This document shows positions 17,124 through 26,024 of a DNA stretch of 64,000 nt, piece after piece; position 1 is the stretch's first letter, and each line of letters opens with the position of its first letter. The translations under genes and the position numbers were made by a program. The notes under the pieces were generated by a model, which worked only from the letters and a program-made list of their open reading frames with translations, did no database searches and was not told the origin of the DNA. The stretch is from Shewanella sp. ANA-3 (GTDB lineage Bacteria > Pseudomonadota > Gammaproteobacteria > Enterobacterales > Shewanellaceae), in assembly GCF_000203935.1 (NCBI RefSeq), contig NC_008577.1, forward strand, positions 186,001 through 250,000. The letters are read 5' to 3'.

Positions 17124-17936
17124 ATGAAGCCAGAAGAGTTAATCGACGAGGTGATTGCGATAGCAACGGATGCGGGTCGCACTATTCGTGAGATTTACCT
17201 CAAGGGTAATTTTGAACGAGAAACCAAGTCTGATAATACCCCTGTCACCTCGGCGGACCTAGCGGCGAATCAGCTGATTTGTGAGCGCTTAGCCGCATTG
17301 ACACCCGATATTCCTATCCTGTCCGAAGAGGCTGCCGATATTCCCCTAAGCGTGCGCGAAGGCTGGAAACGTTATTGGTTAGTCGATCCTCTCGATGGCA
17401 CGGGGGAGTTTATTGCGGGCAGTGGTGACTTTTCGGTGATCATCGCGCTGGTGGAGCACAATCGTCCGGTAATGGGTGTTGTGTATGTGCCGATGACGCA
17501 GGTGTGTTATTACGCCATTGCGGGCTTAGGCGCCTATAAACGCACCGATAAGCAGGAAGTGCGTATCAGTAGTCGGCAAATTCAGCATCGTGAGCAAGTT
17601 TCTCTTAGGTTAGCTGTGAGTCGTCGTCAGGATCCCCAATCCGTGTTGACCCTGTTCAATCAGCCTAAGCATTGTGAGTTGGTGGTCATGGGCGGTGCGG
17701 CCCTGAAGAGTTGTCTGGTTGCCGAAGGGCGCGCCGATTGCTATGTGCGAGTCGGGCCAACGGGGGAGTGGGACACCGGTGCCGCGCAGATCATTATTGA
17801 GGAAGCGGGTGGCCAGCTCATGGATACCGAGCTGCAACCTTTAACCTACAACGAGCGTGAGACGCTTGAAAATCCTAACTTTATTGTTGTTGGTGCGCCC
17901 AATTTAGAGTGGGATAAAATTTTAATTGGTGAATAG
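17124..17936 (+). CDS. cysQ: 3'(2'),5'-bisphosphate nucleotidase CysQ
   Basis: This inositol-monophosphatase-fold enzyme removes the 3'-phosphate of PAP, the by-product of PAPS use in sulfate assimilation and sulfotransfer. The metal-binding motifs are present: SEE (LSEEAADIPL), LVDPLDGTGEF and WDTGAAQIIIEEAGG. I choose ATG 17124 (270 residues), because GGAG at 17115-17118 is correctly spaced from it; a GTG six bases earlier overlaps that site. It sits between nudE and a GNAT gene (6-base gap) in one likely operon. In this window it also has a functional link to the sulfotransferase-like protein at 2999, whose reaction would yield PAP; that link is inference. Confidence 0.95.
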   Translation: MKPEELIDEVIAIATDAGRTIREIYLKGNFERETKSDNTPVTSADLAANQLICERLAALTPDIPILSEEAADIPLSVREGWKRYWLVDPLDGTGEFIAGSGDFSVIIALVEHNRPVMGVVYVPMTQVCYYAIAGLGAYKRTDKQEVRISSRQIQHREQVSLRLAVSRRQDPQSVLTLFNQPKHCELVVMGGAALKSCLVAEGRADCYVRVGPTGEWDTGAAQIIIEEAGGQLMDTELQPLTYNERETLENPNFIVVGAPNLEWDKILIGE

Positions 17937-17942
17937 TTTTAC

Positions 17943-18386
17943 ATGCAGTCGATTCGTCCAGTATTAAAGTCAGAGTTAGCCGATGTTTTTCAACTCGAAC
18001 AGGCTATCTTTGGCGATCATTGTTATCCCGACTTTTTCTTCCGTCAGGGATTTGATTGTTGGCCTGAGCAGTTTCTGGTTGCCGTAGATGATGGCGGGGA
18101 GCTGTTAGGCTATTTGCTCTGCGCTCAAAGTAGCGACCCTGCCTGTATGTGGATTCTCTCCGTAGCAGTGAGTGAGCAAGCCCGCGGCCAAGGTATTGGT
18201 AAACAATTAATCCAGCAATGTTTAACCCAACTACCGTCTCAGGTTAAGCGGGTGGATTTAACCGTCGATCCCCATAATCCTGCCCATGGTTTATATCAGC
18301 GTTTAGGATTTGTCGATACCGCCTTCGAAGCGGACTATTTTGGCGCCGGGGCCGATAGAGTCGTGATGAGTTATCACTGCTGCTAG
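17943..18386 (+). CDS. GNAT family N-acetyltransferase (RimI-like)
   Basis: This 147-residue GNAT has motif A in SVAVSEQARGQGIGKQLIQQ (about residues 71-90), with the RGQGIG acetyl-CoA loop, and the C-terminal NPAHGLYQRLGF strand-helix. Overall it resembles RimI-type protein N-acetyltransferases, but the short sequence does not allow a subfamily call. It begins 6 bases after the cysQ stop and ends before a strong terminator, so it is the last gene of the nudE-cysQ group. Confidence 0.8.
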   Translation: MQSIRPVLKSELADVFQLEQAIFGDHCYPDFFFRQGFDCWPEQFLVAVDDGGELLGYLLCAQSSDPACMWILSVAVSEQARGQGIGKQLIQQCLTQLPSQVKRVDLTVDPHNPAHGLYQRLGFVDTAFEADYFGAGADRVVMSYHCC

Positions 18387-18403
18387 GTAAAAGTTCAACC
18401 TCG

Positions 18404-18436
18404 AAATGGCGCCCTCGATTGAGGGCGCCATTTTTT
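18404..18436 (+). terminator. Intrinsic terminator after the nudE-cysQ-GNAT operon
   Basis: AAATGGCGCCCTC (18404-18416), a 4-base loop and GAGGGCGCCATTT form a 13-bp perfect stem that runs into TTTTTT. The remaining 180 bases up to 18616 hold only T-rich sequence and presumably the promoter of the next operon. Confidence 0.93.
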
Positions 18437-18616
18437 ATGCGTTGAAAGTTAAATTCCTTCCAAGGTTCCCATCGAGCGATTACCTCAAAGTTAGCCCTTC
18501 TTCCCTCATTTTTATGCCTTTTATTTCATGCTGTACGCAAAATAAACTTATTTTGAACGTTGTTTTTTTATTTTTTAGGCTGTTAATCTCACTGCATTCA
18601 ACAGGGAGTGAGACCT

Positions 18617-19228
18617 ATGGCGAGACGCAAAGAACATAGTCATGATGAGATTCGTGCTATGGCAATAGAAGCGGCAATGGCGCTGCTGCAACAGCAAGGG
18701 ACACAGGAGCTGAGTTTGCGCAAGATTGCTAGCCAGATTGGCTATGTGCCGAGTACCTTAATCAATATCTTTGGTAGCTATAACTACCTTCTATTAGCCG
18801 TTTCTGAGGCAACGTTGCAGGCACTGATGCATGAGCTCTCCGAGGTAAATGCTGAGAATAGTCGCAATCAAATCATTAGCATGGCGCAAAAATACGCTGA
18901 GTTTGCCCATGCACAGCGCCAATGTTTTAAGTTGGTATTTGAACTGCAGCTACTCGACTCAGAACCTTTGCCCGAATCCCAAGGCCAGCTTATCGCAGGT
19001 TTATTCAGGTTAATTGAACGTGAGTTAGCCCTGTTGTTCCCCCATAAAACTGCTGAGCAGCAACTCCAAATGAGCCGAGTACTCTGGGGCGGCATCCACG
19101 GCCTCACTGCCTTATCACTGGATAATAAATTGTTTGCCGATACGGCATCTTTACCCGCTTTGTTAGAGAGTCATGTGACAGGGTATTTACAGGGAATGGG
19201 TTATCAGAGGGAAGAGTCATGCTGCTAA
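18617..19228 (+). CDS. TetR family regulator (WHG-type C-terminal domain)
   Basis: This 203-residue protein has an N-terminal TetR helix-turn-helix (ELSLRKIASQIGYVPSTLINIF, about residues 34-55, seen in two parts as LRKIASQIG and STLINIF) and an all-helical C-terminal ligand domain containing LWGGIHGLTAL, the signature that names the WHG subgroup. AGGGAG before the ATG at 18617 favours this start over the GTG at 18608. It overlaps the MFS-acyltransferase gene by 10 bases, so regulator and transporter form one operon, most simply an autoregulated one that senses a lipid-like or toxic ligand; the ligand is unknown. Confidence 0.85.
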   Translation: MARRKEHSHDEIRAMAIEAAMALLQQQGTQELSLRKIASQIGYVPSTLINIFGSYNYLLLAVSEATLQALMHELSEVNAENSRNQIISMAQKYAEFAHAQRQCFKLVFELQLLDSEPLPESQGQLIAGLFRLIERELALLFPHKTAEQQLQMSRVLWGGIHGLTALSLDNKLFADTASLPALLESHVTGYLQGMGYQREESCC

Positions 19229-21084
19229 CAAAACGTTTTTTACCGTATTTTGCTACCCAATGCCTTGGGGCACTTAACGACAATATCTATAAAAATGTGT
19301 TGTTGCTGCTGGTTACCTTCAGTCAAGTCAACGACTTACCTATTAGTGTCGACATGTTTGTCAATTTGGCTGCAGGGGTCTTTATCCTGCCGTTTTTCCT
19401 ATTTTCGGCCCATGCAGGCGTGGTGGCCGACAATATGGATAAGGCCAAACTTATCCGTCGCTTAAAACTGCTCGAAGTCATCATTATGTTCAGCGCCGCC
19501 GCGGCCATCGTGAGCGAAAATTACATGATGATGTTATTACTGCTGTTTTTAACCGGTAGTCAGTCAGCCTATTTTGGCCCGGTCAAGTATTCCCTCCTAC
19601 CTCAAGCCTTAAAAGAGGATGAGTTAGTGGCGGGCAATGCCTGGGTTGAGATGGGGACGTTTTTGTCTATCTTGATTGGTACCTTGAGTGCTGGGATTTT
19701 GGTGTCTGAAAACAATGCCACCCTATGGTCGGCCATCACGGTCGCGAGCCTTGCCTTGGCGGGGTATTTATCTAGCCGCGCGATCCCAGCTTTACCGCCG
19801 CAGGGCACAGTAGAGAAAATCCAATTTCGCCCATTATCAGGCACTTGGCGCACCATAAAGAAGGCACGTCAAACGCCTTCGATTTGGATGGCCATCCTCG
19901 CCATTAGCTGGTTCTGGTTTTTGGGTGCCACATATCTGACCCAGTTCCCTAACTTTGCCAAGCTGCACCTGCACTCTGGCGCGACTGTGGTGTCGCTTCT
20001 ACTGGGGATGTTCTCTATCGGGATTGCGGTGGGCTCCTTTGTCTGTGAGCGTTTTTCCTTTGGCCATGTGGAGTTAGGTTTGCTGCCCTTTGGGGTGCTC
20101 GGGTTAACTGTGTTTGGTGTGGACTTACTTTGGGCGATTCCGCCAGCACCAGCGGATGCGCAGTTTGTTTATGGCTTACACTCCTTTATTGCCGAGCCGA
20201 AGCATTATCGAGTGATGTTGGACTTCTTTATGATTGGTGTCAGCGGTGGTCTGTTTATTGTGCCTCTGTATGCCTTTATTCAAGCGCGCTCCGCTAAGGG
20301 AGAGTGTGCGCAAGCGATTGCCGCGAATAACATTATGAACTCGCTCTTTATGGTGGCGTCGGCGCTGTTGTCTATGCTGCTGCTTGGAGTGGTGGGCTGG
20401 AGTATTCCACAGTTGTTCCTGCTGCTGGCGGTGATGAACTTTGTGGTTGCGCTTTACGTGTATTCGCAGGTGCCTGAGTTTACACAACGATTTATCAGTT
20501 ACTTACTCAGCCATGTGATGTATCGGGTGACTGTGACTGGGCGAGAAAAGATCCCTAAAGAAGGCGCTGGCATCATAGTCTGTAACCATGTGAGCTATGT
20601 GGATGCGTTGATCATTATGGGAGCCTCGACCCGGCCGATTCGTTTCGTGATGGATAAATCTATCAGTGAAATCCCAGTGCTGAAATACCTGTTCCGCCAT
20701 GCAGGAGTAATCCCGATTTGTTCGCCGCGTCAGAGTGAGGCAACTTACAATCAAGCCTTTGAATCGATTCATGAGGCGTTAGCGGATGGCGAATTGGTGT
20801 GTATTTTCCCCGAAGGTCGTTTAACCCCCGATGGTGAACTCGGCGAGTTTCGCCCCGGTATAGATAAAATCCTCGCTCGCGATCCCGTGCCGGTGATCCC
20901 TATGGCGCTCAATGGACTGTGGGGTTCTTACTTTAGTCATAAAGATGGCCATGCATTGACTACTATGCCGAAACGCTTCTGGTCCAAGGTATCGGTGGAT
21001 ATTGATGGCCCTATTCTGGGAGCGTCCACTAGTCGCGCAAATCTACGGCAGCAAGTTGTAAACCTACTTGCTTTACGAAATTGA
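19219..21084 (+). CDS. LplT-like MFS transporter fused to PlsC-type acyltransferase
   Basis: This 621-residue inner-membrane protein has an MFS half (about residues 1-410, roughly 12 hydrophobic helices, opening with FATQCLGALNDNIYKNVLLL, the LplT signature) and a cytoplasmic 1-acylglycerophosphate acyltransferase half with the H-x4-D motif in CNHVSYVDAL (H457, D462) and FPEGRLTPDGE (about 532). By analogy with LplT-Aas it should flip lysophospholipid and re-acylate it. The AMP-binding acyl-ACP synthetase domain that completes Aas in E. coli and in three-domain fusions is absent; the protein ends after the acyltransferase. It is co-translated with the TetR gene upstream. Confidence 0.88.
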   Translation: MLLTKRFLPYFATQCLGALNDNIYKNVLLLLVTFSQVNDLPISVDMFVNLAAGVFILPFFLFSAHAGVVADNMDKAKLIRRLKLLEVIIMFSAAAAIVSENYMMMLLLLFLTGSQSAYFGPVKYSLLPQALKEDELVAGNAWVEMGTFLSILIGTLSAGILVSENNATLWSAITVASLALAGYLSSRAIPALPPQGTVEKIQFRPLSGTWRTIKKARQTPSIWMAILAISWFWFLGATYLTQFPNFAKLHLHSGATVVSLLLGMFSIGIAVGSFVCERFSFGHVELGLLPFGVLGLTVFGVDLLWAIPPAPADAQFVYGLHSFIAEPKHYRVMLDFFMIGVSGGLFIVPLYAFIQARSAKGECAQAIAANNIMNSLFMVASALLSMLLLGVVGWSIPQLFLLLAVMNFVVALYVYSQVPEFTQRFISYLLSHVMYRVTVTGREKIPKEGAGIIVCNHVSYVDALIIMGASTRPIRFVMDKSISEIPVLKYLFRHAGVIPICSPRQSEATYNQAFESIHEALADGELVCIFPEGRLTPDGELGEFRPGIDKILARDPVPVIPMALNGLWGSYFSHKDGHALTTMPKRFWSKVSVDIDGPILGASTSRANLRQQVVNLLALRN

Positions 21085-21151
21085 GATATGGTGTAATCCT
21101 TCAGTTAAAAAAGTTACATATAGATAACAATTTAAATGTTGGAGTTTGGTC

Positions 21152-22465
21152 ATGAAAAAGGGATGCTATATAGGCGCTTTGGTACTTGTGCTAAGTGGGT
21201 GTGGAGGGTCTGGTGATTCAAACTCAGATGACTCCGATGGAGGAAATCCTACATCACCTCGACTCACAATGGATGTCGAGAGCACAGCGTCAATGTGTAA
21301 TATAAGAGAAAAGAAAGCAGGTGTTGATGTGATTGTTCATCGACGTGACGGTAGTATTTTGAACTCTTATAAGAGTGATGCGCAGGGACATGTCGATGTC
21401 CCTTGGTCTAGTGAAGCATCACATTTAACGGTCGCGGCACAAGAGTTTGTGAATGGTAGCTCTTCTTGGCGGATCCAGACAGATTTAAATGCTAAAGCCA
21501 GTGATTATGGTATATATCGATTTACCGATGAAAATTTAAATAATGGTTGTGACTGTAGTGATGTCAATTTAGATACAAGCGAGATAGCTACTGTTTATAG
21601 TAACTACTATCTTTATGGTAATAATGCTTATATCAATCCAGCGCTCACCAATAATCCATTGCATGTGTGTAAGCGTGACAATAAATTCGCGCCGGTGAAC
21701 TTTATATTAATTCCTAAGCAGGGTGGTATTGCTGCTTATGCAGCTAGTATAGATCCCAATGAGCTTGATTTATCGCAAGTTATTTCACTTTCAAGCAGTA
21801 TGTTTGAAGGGGCGAGTCATGAGGGTACTTTGCTCAATGTAGATGTGAATAGCAGTAACTATTTTTTACGTAGTTATTCTGAAACAGAATACGGTCGACA
21901 AAATTGGATTTCATGGCCTACAAGAGAAGTTCAGCTATTCCCCGAGCTTTTTAATCGCAATCTCGTGTCTGCATCACAACAAATCGATCTCGGTGGAAAT
22001 GATATTGGAACTATGAGTTATGTCGGATTAACTCGGAGAGCCGTTGCAGATGTTTCAAATAACTTAAGCTTAAATTTACCATTAAATGAAAATCTAATGC
22101 TAAGTGAAGTTACACGCTTAATGAGTACAATTGGTAATGCAGGAAGTACAAATTATGACTTCAGTTTCAACGCTAATCGTATGCAAGGGGTGCAGGTAAC
22201 CTTATCGCAAAGCAATGATTACTGGTCTATTTCAGGCCCGCTGAAGGGTTCTATTCCTGATTTAGATTTGCCTGCGCACCTACAAGCGGCCTTTGATGAT
22301 TCGTCGATGACATCGATGAGTTTCTATGTATGGGGTTATAGTGGTATGGCTGATTTATATGATTTACGCTCTGAGCTGAGTAAGTCTAGCCGCAGCACTA
22401 ATTCTATACGTTCGACTAAATTTGACAATTACGACTACGAAGATATCACTATTTCAACGTATTAG
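21152..22465 (+). CDS. Predicted lipoprotein of unknown function
   Basis: I do not recognise a family. The start is ATG 21152 with GGAG 7 bases upstream; 437 residues. A lipoprotein signal peptide is clear (MKKGCYIGALVLVLSGCGG, lipobox LSGC, Cys18), followed by a Gly/Ser/Asp-rich linker and a globular region. The early part (about 35-120) looks like a carboxypeptidase-regulatory or Ig-type fold (GVDVIVHRRDGSILNSYKSDAQGHVDVPW). A CDC cluster (NNGCDCSD) and other Cys suggest disulfides. Asp2 of the mature protein is not present (Gly follows Cys), so outer-membrane placement is expected. The gene is more A+T-rich than its neighbours. It stands alone, 67 bases after the acyltransferase. Confidence 0.75.
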   Translation: MKKGCYIGALVLVLSGCGGSGDSNSDDSDGGNPTSPRLTMDVESTASMCNIREKKAGVDVIVHRRDGSILNSYKSDAQGHVDVPWSSEASHLTVAAQEFVNGSSSWRIQTDLNAKASDYGIYRFTDENLNNGCDCSDVNLDTSEIATVYSNYYLYGNNAYINPALTNNPLHVCKRDNKFAPVNFILIPKQGGIAAYAASIDPNELDLSQVISLSSSMFEGASHEGTLLNVDVNSSNYFLRSYSETEYGRQNWISWPTREVQLFPELFNRNLVSASQQIDLGGNDIGTMSYVGLTRRAVADVSNNLSLNLPLNENLMLSEVTRLMSTIGNAGSTNYDFSFNANRMQGVQVTLSQSNDYWSISGPLKGSIPDLDLPAHLQAAFDDSSMTSMSFYVWGYSGMADLYDLRSELSKSSRSTNSIRSTKFDNYDYEDITISTY

Positions 22466-22479
22466 TTTTGCAGGAAAAG

Positions 22480-22515
22480 CACCGCTGTACGCCATTGTGC
22501 GGCGGTGTATTTTCT
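22480..22515. terminator. Hairpin between the lipoprotein gene and selU (probably bidirectional)
   Basis: CACCGC (22480-22485) pairs with GCGGTG (22502-22507), with extra pairing inside, and a T-rich run follows on the plus strand. It lies between two convergent genes. Confidence 0.55.
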
Positions 22516-22522
22516 ATTTTTA

Positions 22523-23620
22523 TTAATAGTTATCCAGCCACTCATGCATGGCTTGGTGACTTCCCCTAAACAGAATATTGCCGGCTTTCTTTTGCAATTG
22601 GTATTCGTACATGGGGTCGTAATACTTGTGCAGTAGCAGGCTTATCCAGGCCATATGTTGTGAGGTTTGGTTTTGATTGAGTTGCTGCGACAGTGCTTGT
22701 TGCATCATGTCTTGCAACTCTTGATATTGCTTACCGCCAAGACGTTTGCGAATGCTGCCAAGACTCTGTAATAGGTAGTGGCTAAAGGCTTCGAAACCTG
22801 CCTCTAAGCCGAGACGTTCGCTAAATCCTAGATGCATTTTATGAACGTATTCATCGAGTAAACGAGTTAGCCTGATGTCATCGTCTTCTTCGAGTACCAC
22901 AATATCGGCCGTCTGCATTGCGCTATAAAAGCTTTGCGGCAGCGCCGAGCGGCCAATCAAAAAGCTTTCATCCTCGAGCAACAAACAGGCGTGATTGCCT
23001 AATTGATGCCGAAGCAGGGCAATGGCGAGCTGATTTTCAAAGTTAATTTGTGTCGGTTGTGGGTCGATGTTTTTACCAAAGCTCGAGCCTCTGTGATTGG
23101 CAATGCCTTCGAGATCGATTGCTTCTTTACGCAGTCTTAAAAAATCGGTTTTACCGCTTCCCGTCATACCGCTCAGGCTTAGCAAAGGTTGCTGACTTGG
23201 CGCCGTCTCAATGACACCAATTAAATATTGGCGCATGCCTTTGTAGCCGCCCTGTACATAAGGCGCGGTAACGCCTGCCTCTTGCAGCCATTGCTGAGTT
23301 AATTGTGAGCGTAGCCCGCCGCGAAAGCAGTAAAGATAAGCTTCTGGGTTTGCAGATAAAAAGTTTAACCAAGCATCAATACGCTGCTGTTTTACCACGC
23401 CATGCACGAGGGAATGGCCCAAGGCTATCGCGGCTTGCTGTCCTTGCGCTTTGTAGCAAGTGCCGACCTTTTCCCTTTCCTTATCAACCATTAACGGCAG
23501 ATTTACCGAGGAAGGAAAAGCGCCGCGGTCAAACTCGATTGGCGCCCTTAAGTCGATTAATGGCTGCCCAGCGATAAAGATATCGTGATATTGCTGGGCG
23601 GGGATGAGCTTAGTTGTCAT
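22523..23620 (-). CDS. selU: tRNA 2-selenouridine synthase (SelU/MnmH/YbbB)
   Basis: This 365-residue protein has an N-terminal rhodanese domain with the catalytic cysteine in [12 protein letters not shown] (Cys98) and a C-terminal P-loop domain with Walker [10 protein letters not shown] (about residue 150). It converts 2-thiouridine at the wobble base of tRNA (Lys, Glu, Gln) to 2-selenouridine by way of a geranylated intermediate, using selenophosphate from SelD. I use ATG 23620, which shares one base with the selD stop (TAATG); a GTG six bases upstream is also in frame. The selD-selU coupling confirms the function. Confidence 0.95.
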   Translation of the reverse strand: MTTKLIPAQQYHDIFIAGQPLIDLRAPIEFDRGAFPSSVNLPLMVDKEREKVGTCYKAQGQQAAIALGHSLVHGVVKQQRIDAWLNFLSANPEAYLYCFRGGLRSQLTQQWLQEAGVTAPYVQGGYKGMRQYLIGVIETAPSQQPLLSLSGMTGSGKTDFLRLRKEAIDLEGIANHRGSSFGKNIDPQPTQINFENQLAIALLRHQLGNHACLLLEDESFLIGRSALPQSFYSAMQTADIVVLEEDDDIRLTRLLDEYVHKMHLGFSERLGLEAGFEAFSHYLLQSLGSIRKRLGGKQYQELQDMMQQALSQQLNQNQTSQHMAWISLLLHKYYDPMYEYQLQKKAGNILFRGSHQAMHEWLDNY

Positions 23621-24678
23621 TAACACAGCACCACATTGGCGGTGGAGGTGGGCGTTTCTAGCGAGCCAATACAGATAGGCTCAATTTGATGGGCATTAAG
23701 TAGCGCCACCAGTTCCGCTTCGGCCTCACTCGACACTGCCACTAGCAAGCCACCACTGGTTTGTGGGTCACACAAAATGGCTTTTTGATGATCGGTAAGT
23801 GTGGGTAAGTGTTCGCCATAACTGTCGTAGTTACGATGGGTGCCACCGGGAATACAGCCTTGCGCTAGATAGTCGAGGGCGCGCGGTAAGAGTGGCACGG
23901 CATCCAGATTAAGTTTAGCGGTGAGCTTAGCGCCTTGGCATACTTCCAGTAGATGGCCTGCAAGCCCAAAACCTGTGACATCGGTGAGGGCGTTCACGCC
24001 TTTAATCTTAGCGATTTTGGCGCCTATGCTATTGAGCTGGCACATGGCATTTACTGCAATTTGGCTATCTTCATCTTTGAGCTTCTTCTGCTTTTGTGCC
24101 GTGGTGAGAATGCCAATACCGATAGGTTTAGTGAGATACAAGCGATCGTCCGCTTTTGCGGTATCGTTTTGTTTTAAATCTGTGAGGGCGATTTGCCCTG
24201 TGACCGCAAGGCCAAAGATTGGCTCAGGCGCATCGATACTGTGACCACCGGCTAACATTATCCCAGCTTCCATACAGGCTTGACGGCCGCCATCAACCAC
24301 TTGCTGTGCAATCTCGGCGGGGAGTTTGTTCACTGGCCAGCCTAGAATCGCAATCGCCATCATGGGCGTGCCACCCATGGCATAGATATCACTAATGGCA
24401 TTGGTGGCGGCGATACGGCCAAAGGTAAAGGGATCATCTACGATAGGCATAAAAAAGTCGGTAGTGCTGATAATGCCGATTTCATCGTTGAGCTTATAAA
24501 CGGCTGCATCATCACGGCTTTGATTGCCAACCAACAGGTTAGGATCGGTAAATACAGGCAGCTGCGAGGCAAGAATCGTAGTCAGTACTTTAGGGGAAAT
24601 TTTACAGCCGCAGCCGGCACCATGACTATATTCTGTGAGTTTAATGCTATCGGCGGAAGATACAGCGGAATTCGACAT
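23620..24678 (-). CDS. selD: Selenide, water dikinase SelD
   Basis: This 352-residue protein makes selenophosphate from selenide and ATP. The active-site segment SHGAGCGCK carries Cys23 (the position that is Sec in some species; here plain Cys) and Lys26. The AIR-synthase-type ATP-binding features follow (DDAAVY, then GGHSID), and [10 protein letters not shown] is near the C-terminus. It is the first gene of a two-gene operon with selU. No selA, selB or selC is present in this window, so from this window alone the visible use of selenophosphate is tRNA modification. Confidence 0.96.
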   Translation of the reverse strand: MSNSAVSSADSIKLTEYSHGAGCGCKISPKVLTTILASQLPVFTDPNLLVGNQSRDDAAVYKLNDEIGIISTTDFFMPIVDDPFTFGRIAATNAISDIYAMGGTPMMAIAILGWPVNKLPAEIAQQVVDGGRQACMEAGIMLAGGHSIDAPEPIFGLAVTGQIALTDLKQNDTAKADDRLYLTKPIGIGILTTAQKQKKLKDEDSQIAVNAMCQLNSIGAKIAKIKGVNALTDVTGFGLAGHLLEVCQGAKLTAKLNLDAVPLLPRALDYLAQGCIPGGTHRNYDSYGEHLPTLTDHQKAILCDPQTSGGLLVAVSSEAEAELVALLNAHQIEPICIGSLETPTSTANVVLC

Positions 24679-24724
24679 GAGCCCTACATCCTGTAAAAAG
24701 TGATTGAGGCATCATCATAATAGG

Positions 24725-24752
24725 ATACGGCCACCATGCAAGGCGGCCGTAT
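24725..24752 (-). terminator. Hairpin downstream of the desaturase gene
   Basis: ATACGGCC (24725-24732) pairs with GGCCGTAT (24745-24752). It follows the desaturase stop on the minus strand, but the T tract after it is poor, so terminator function is uncertain. The 96-base gap holds nothing else obvious. Confidence 0.4.
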
Positions 24753-24774
24753 GATTTTTACCGAGAATTGTGGT

Positions 24775-25881
24775 CTAGCTATAACTTGCCGTGAGGCTCT
24801 TCCAGCTTTTTTGCTGAGTGAGGAATCGTGTCTTCAATTCTTCGACTTGCAGTAACAACTGTTGATCGACCAGTTGTTTACGCTTGGCGTCTAACAGTGC
24901 CTTTTTTGCCTGATAGTATTCGAGTAAATGCTCCTTCATTAACTCGTATTCCTGTTGGATTTTCTCAATCACTTCATCGGCATTGGGCAGATGGACCACT
25001 TTATTTTTGGCATGCAGCAGTTGCATCTGCAGGCGTGCGCTCTCAATTCGTTCCTGTGGACTGGTGCGTAGGTCTTTGGCTAAGCCAACCCAAGATAAAC
25101 CCTTAATCAACCACTTAGTCGGATCGTAATGCCACCACTTAATACCGTTACGGTAATCGTTTTCGAAGATATGGTGGAAATTATGGTAACCCTCACCGTA
25201 GGTCAACATCGCCAGAAAACCGTTGTCACGGGCGGTGTTTTTATCGGTATAGGGTTGGCTGCCCCACACGTGGGCGAGGGAATTGATAAAGAACGTGCAG
25301 TGATGCACAACGACTAAGCGCAGTAATCCCGCCATCAGCAACATGCCAGCGATATTGCCAGTGAACCAGCCAAGTAGCGCGGGCAGACCAATATTCATCA
25401 GAATCACGAGGGCGAGATAGTGCTTGTGTTGCCACATCACGATTCGGTCGTTCTGCAAATCACGCACGTTTTGGTAGTCATGGTAACGTTGAGCTTGGTA
25501 TTCGCGCAGCATCCAACCGATATGGCTGTACCAGAAACCCATGTTAGCCGAGTAGGGATCTTTATCATTGTCATCGACATGCTTATGGTGCACGCGATGA
25601 TCGGATGCCCAATGTAATGCACTGTTTTGTAATGCTAATGCACCGCCAAGCGCGTAGAGGAAACGTACCGCAGGGTGAGCTTTATAGGCCTTGTGCGACC
25701 AGAGTCTATGGTAACCCGCTGTGATCGACAGACCACTTGCAAAGGCTAACACCACAAAAGCAATCCATTCGCTGGCGCCATAACCGTGGGTTAGGCCATA
25801 CCAAGGAACGAGGATAACTGCACTGAGGAAGGTGAGGCTAAAGAGGATGACATTTAGCCAGATGATAGGGGGTTTATTCAT
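24775..25881 (-). CDS. Acyl-CoA (delta-9) fatty acid desaturase
   Basis: This membrane di-iron desaturase introduces a double bond into saturated acyl chains using O2. The three histidine boxes are HRLWSH (58-63), HRVHH (95-99) and HNFHH (near residue 235), with paired hydrophobic helices around them. The C-terminal about 90 residues are charged and helical, probably coiled coil. I choose ATG 25881 (MNKPPIIW, 368 residues): a longer reading from 25914 would begin inside the FabR-like operator, at or before the transcription start. It is transcribed away from fabR, whose product should repress it through the operator at 25906-25923. This matches aerobic unsaturated fatty acid synthesis regulated by FabR/DesT-type repressors. 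Confidence 0.93.
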   Translation of the reverse strand: MNKPPIIWLNVILFSLTFLSAVILVPWYGLTHGYGASEWIAFVVLAFASGLSITAGYHRLWSHKAYKAHPAVRFLYALGGALALQNSALHWASDHRVHHKHVDDNDKDPYSANMGFWYSHIGWMLREYQAQRYHDYQNVRDLQNDRIVMWQHKHYLALVILMNIGLPALLGWFTGNIAGMLLMAGLLRLVVVHHCTFFINSLAHVWGSQPYTDKNTARDNGFLAMLTYGEGYHNFHHIFENDYRNGIKWWHYDPTKWLIKGLSWVGLAKDLRTSPQERIESARLQMQLLHAKNKVVHLPNADEVIEKIQQEYELMKEHLLEYYQAKKALLDAKRKQLVDQQLLLQVEELKTRFLTQQKSWKSLTASYS

Positions 25882-25905
25882 TATAGTTTCCAATATCCGC
25901 ATTTG

Positions 25906-25923
25906 AGCGTACAACTGTAAGCT
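25906..25923. promoter_or_regulatory. FabR-type operator
   Basis: AGCGTACAACTGTAAGCT is an inverted repeat (AGC-TACA--TGTA-GCT in both directions). It closely resembles the E. coli FabR site upstream of fabB (AGCGTACACGTGTTCGCT, recalled from knowledge). It lies directly downstream of the desaturase -10 box, so bound repressor would cover the transcription start. Confidence 0.85.
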
Positions 25924-25952
25924 AATTTAGCCTAGCAATCTTGTTTGGTCAA
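25924..25952 (-). promoter_or_regulatory. Sigma-70 promoter of the desaturase gene
   Basis: Read on the minus strand, TTGACC (25952-25947), a 17-base spacer and TAAATT (25929-25924) form a good promoter. Its -10 box abuts the FabR-like operator. Confidence 0.8.
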
Positions 25953-26024
25953 GGTGGATGGGGCTGTGTTTCAGACGCAAAAGCGGTATTATCGCGTCAT
26001 TACATTCAGTTAGCGGATTGAATA

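Noticed and set aside
18406..18616. A 77-codon frame starting in the terminator after the GNAT gene
   Set aside because: It begins inside the terminator hairpin, is T-rich and runs into the TetR gene in another frame.
25882..25914. Longer desaturase start at 25914
   Set aside because: It would begin inside the FabR-like operator, at or upstream of the expected transcription start, and lacks a ribosome site.
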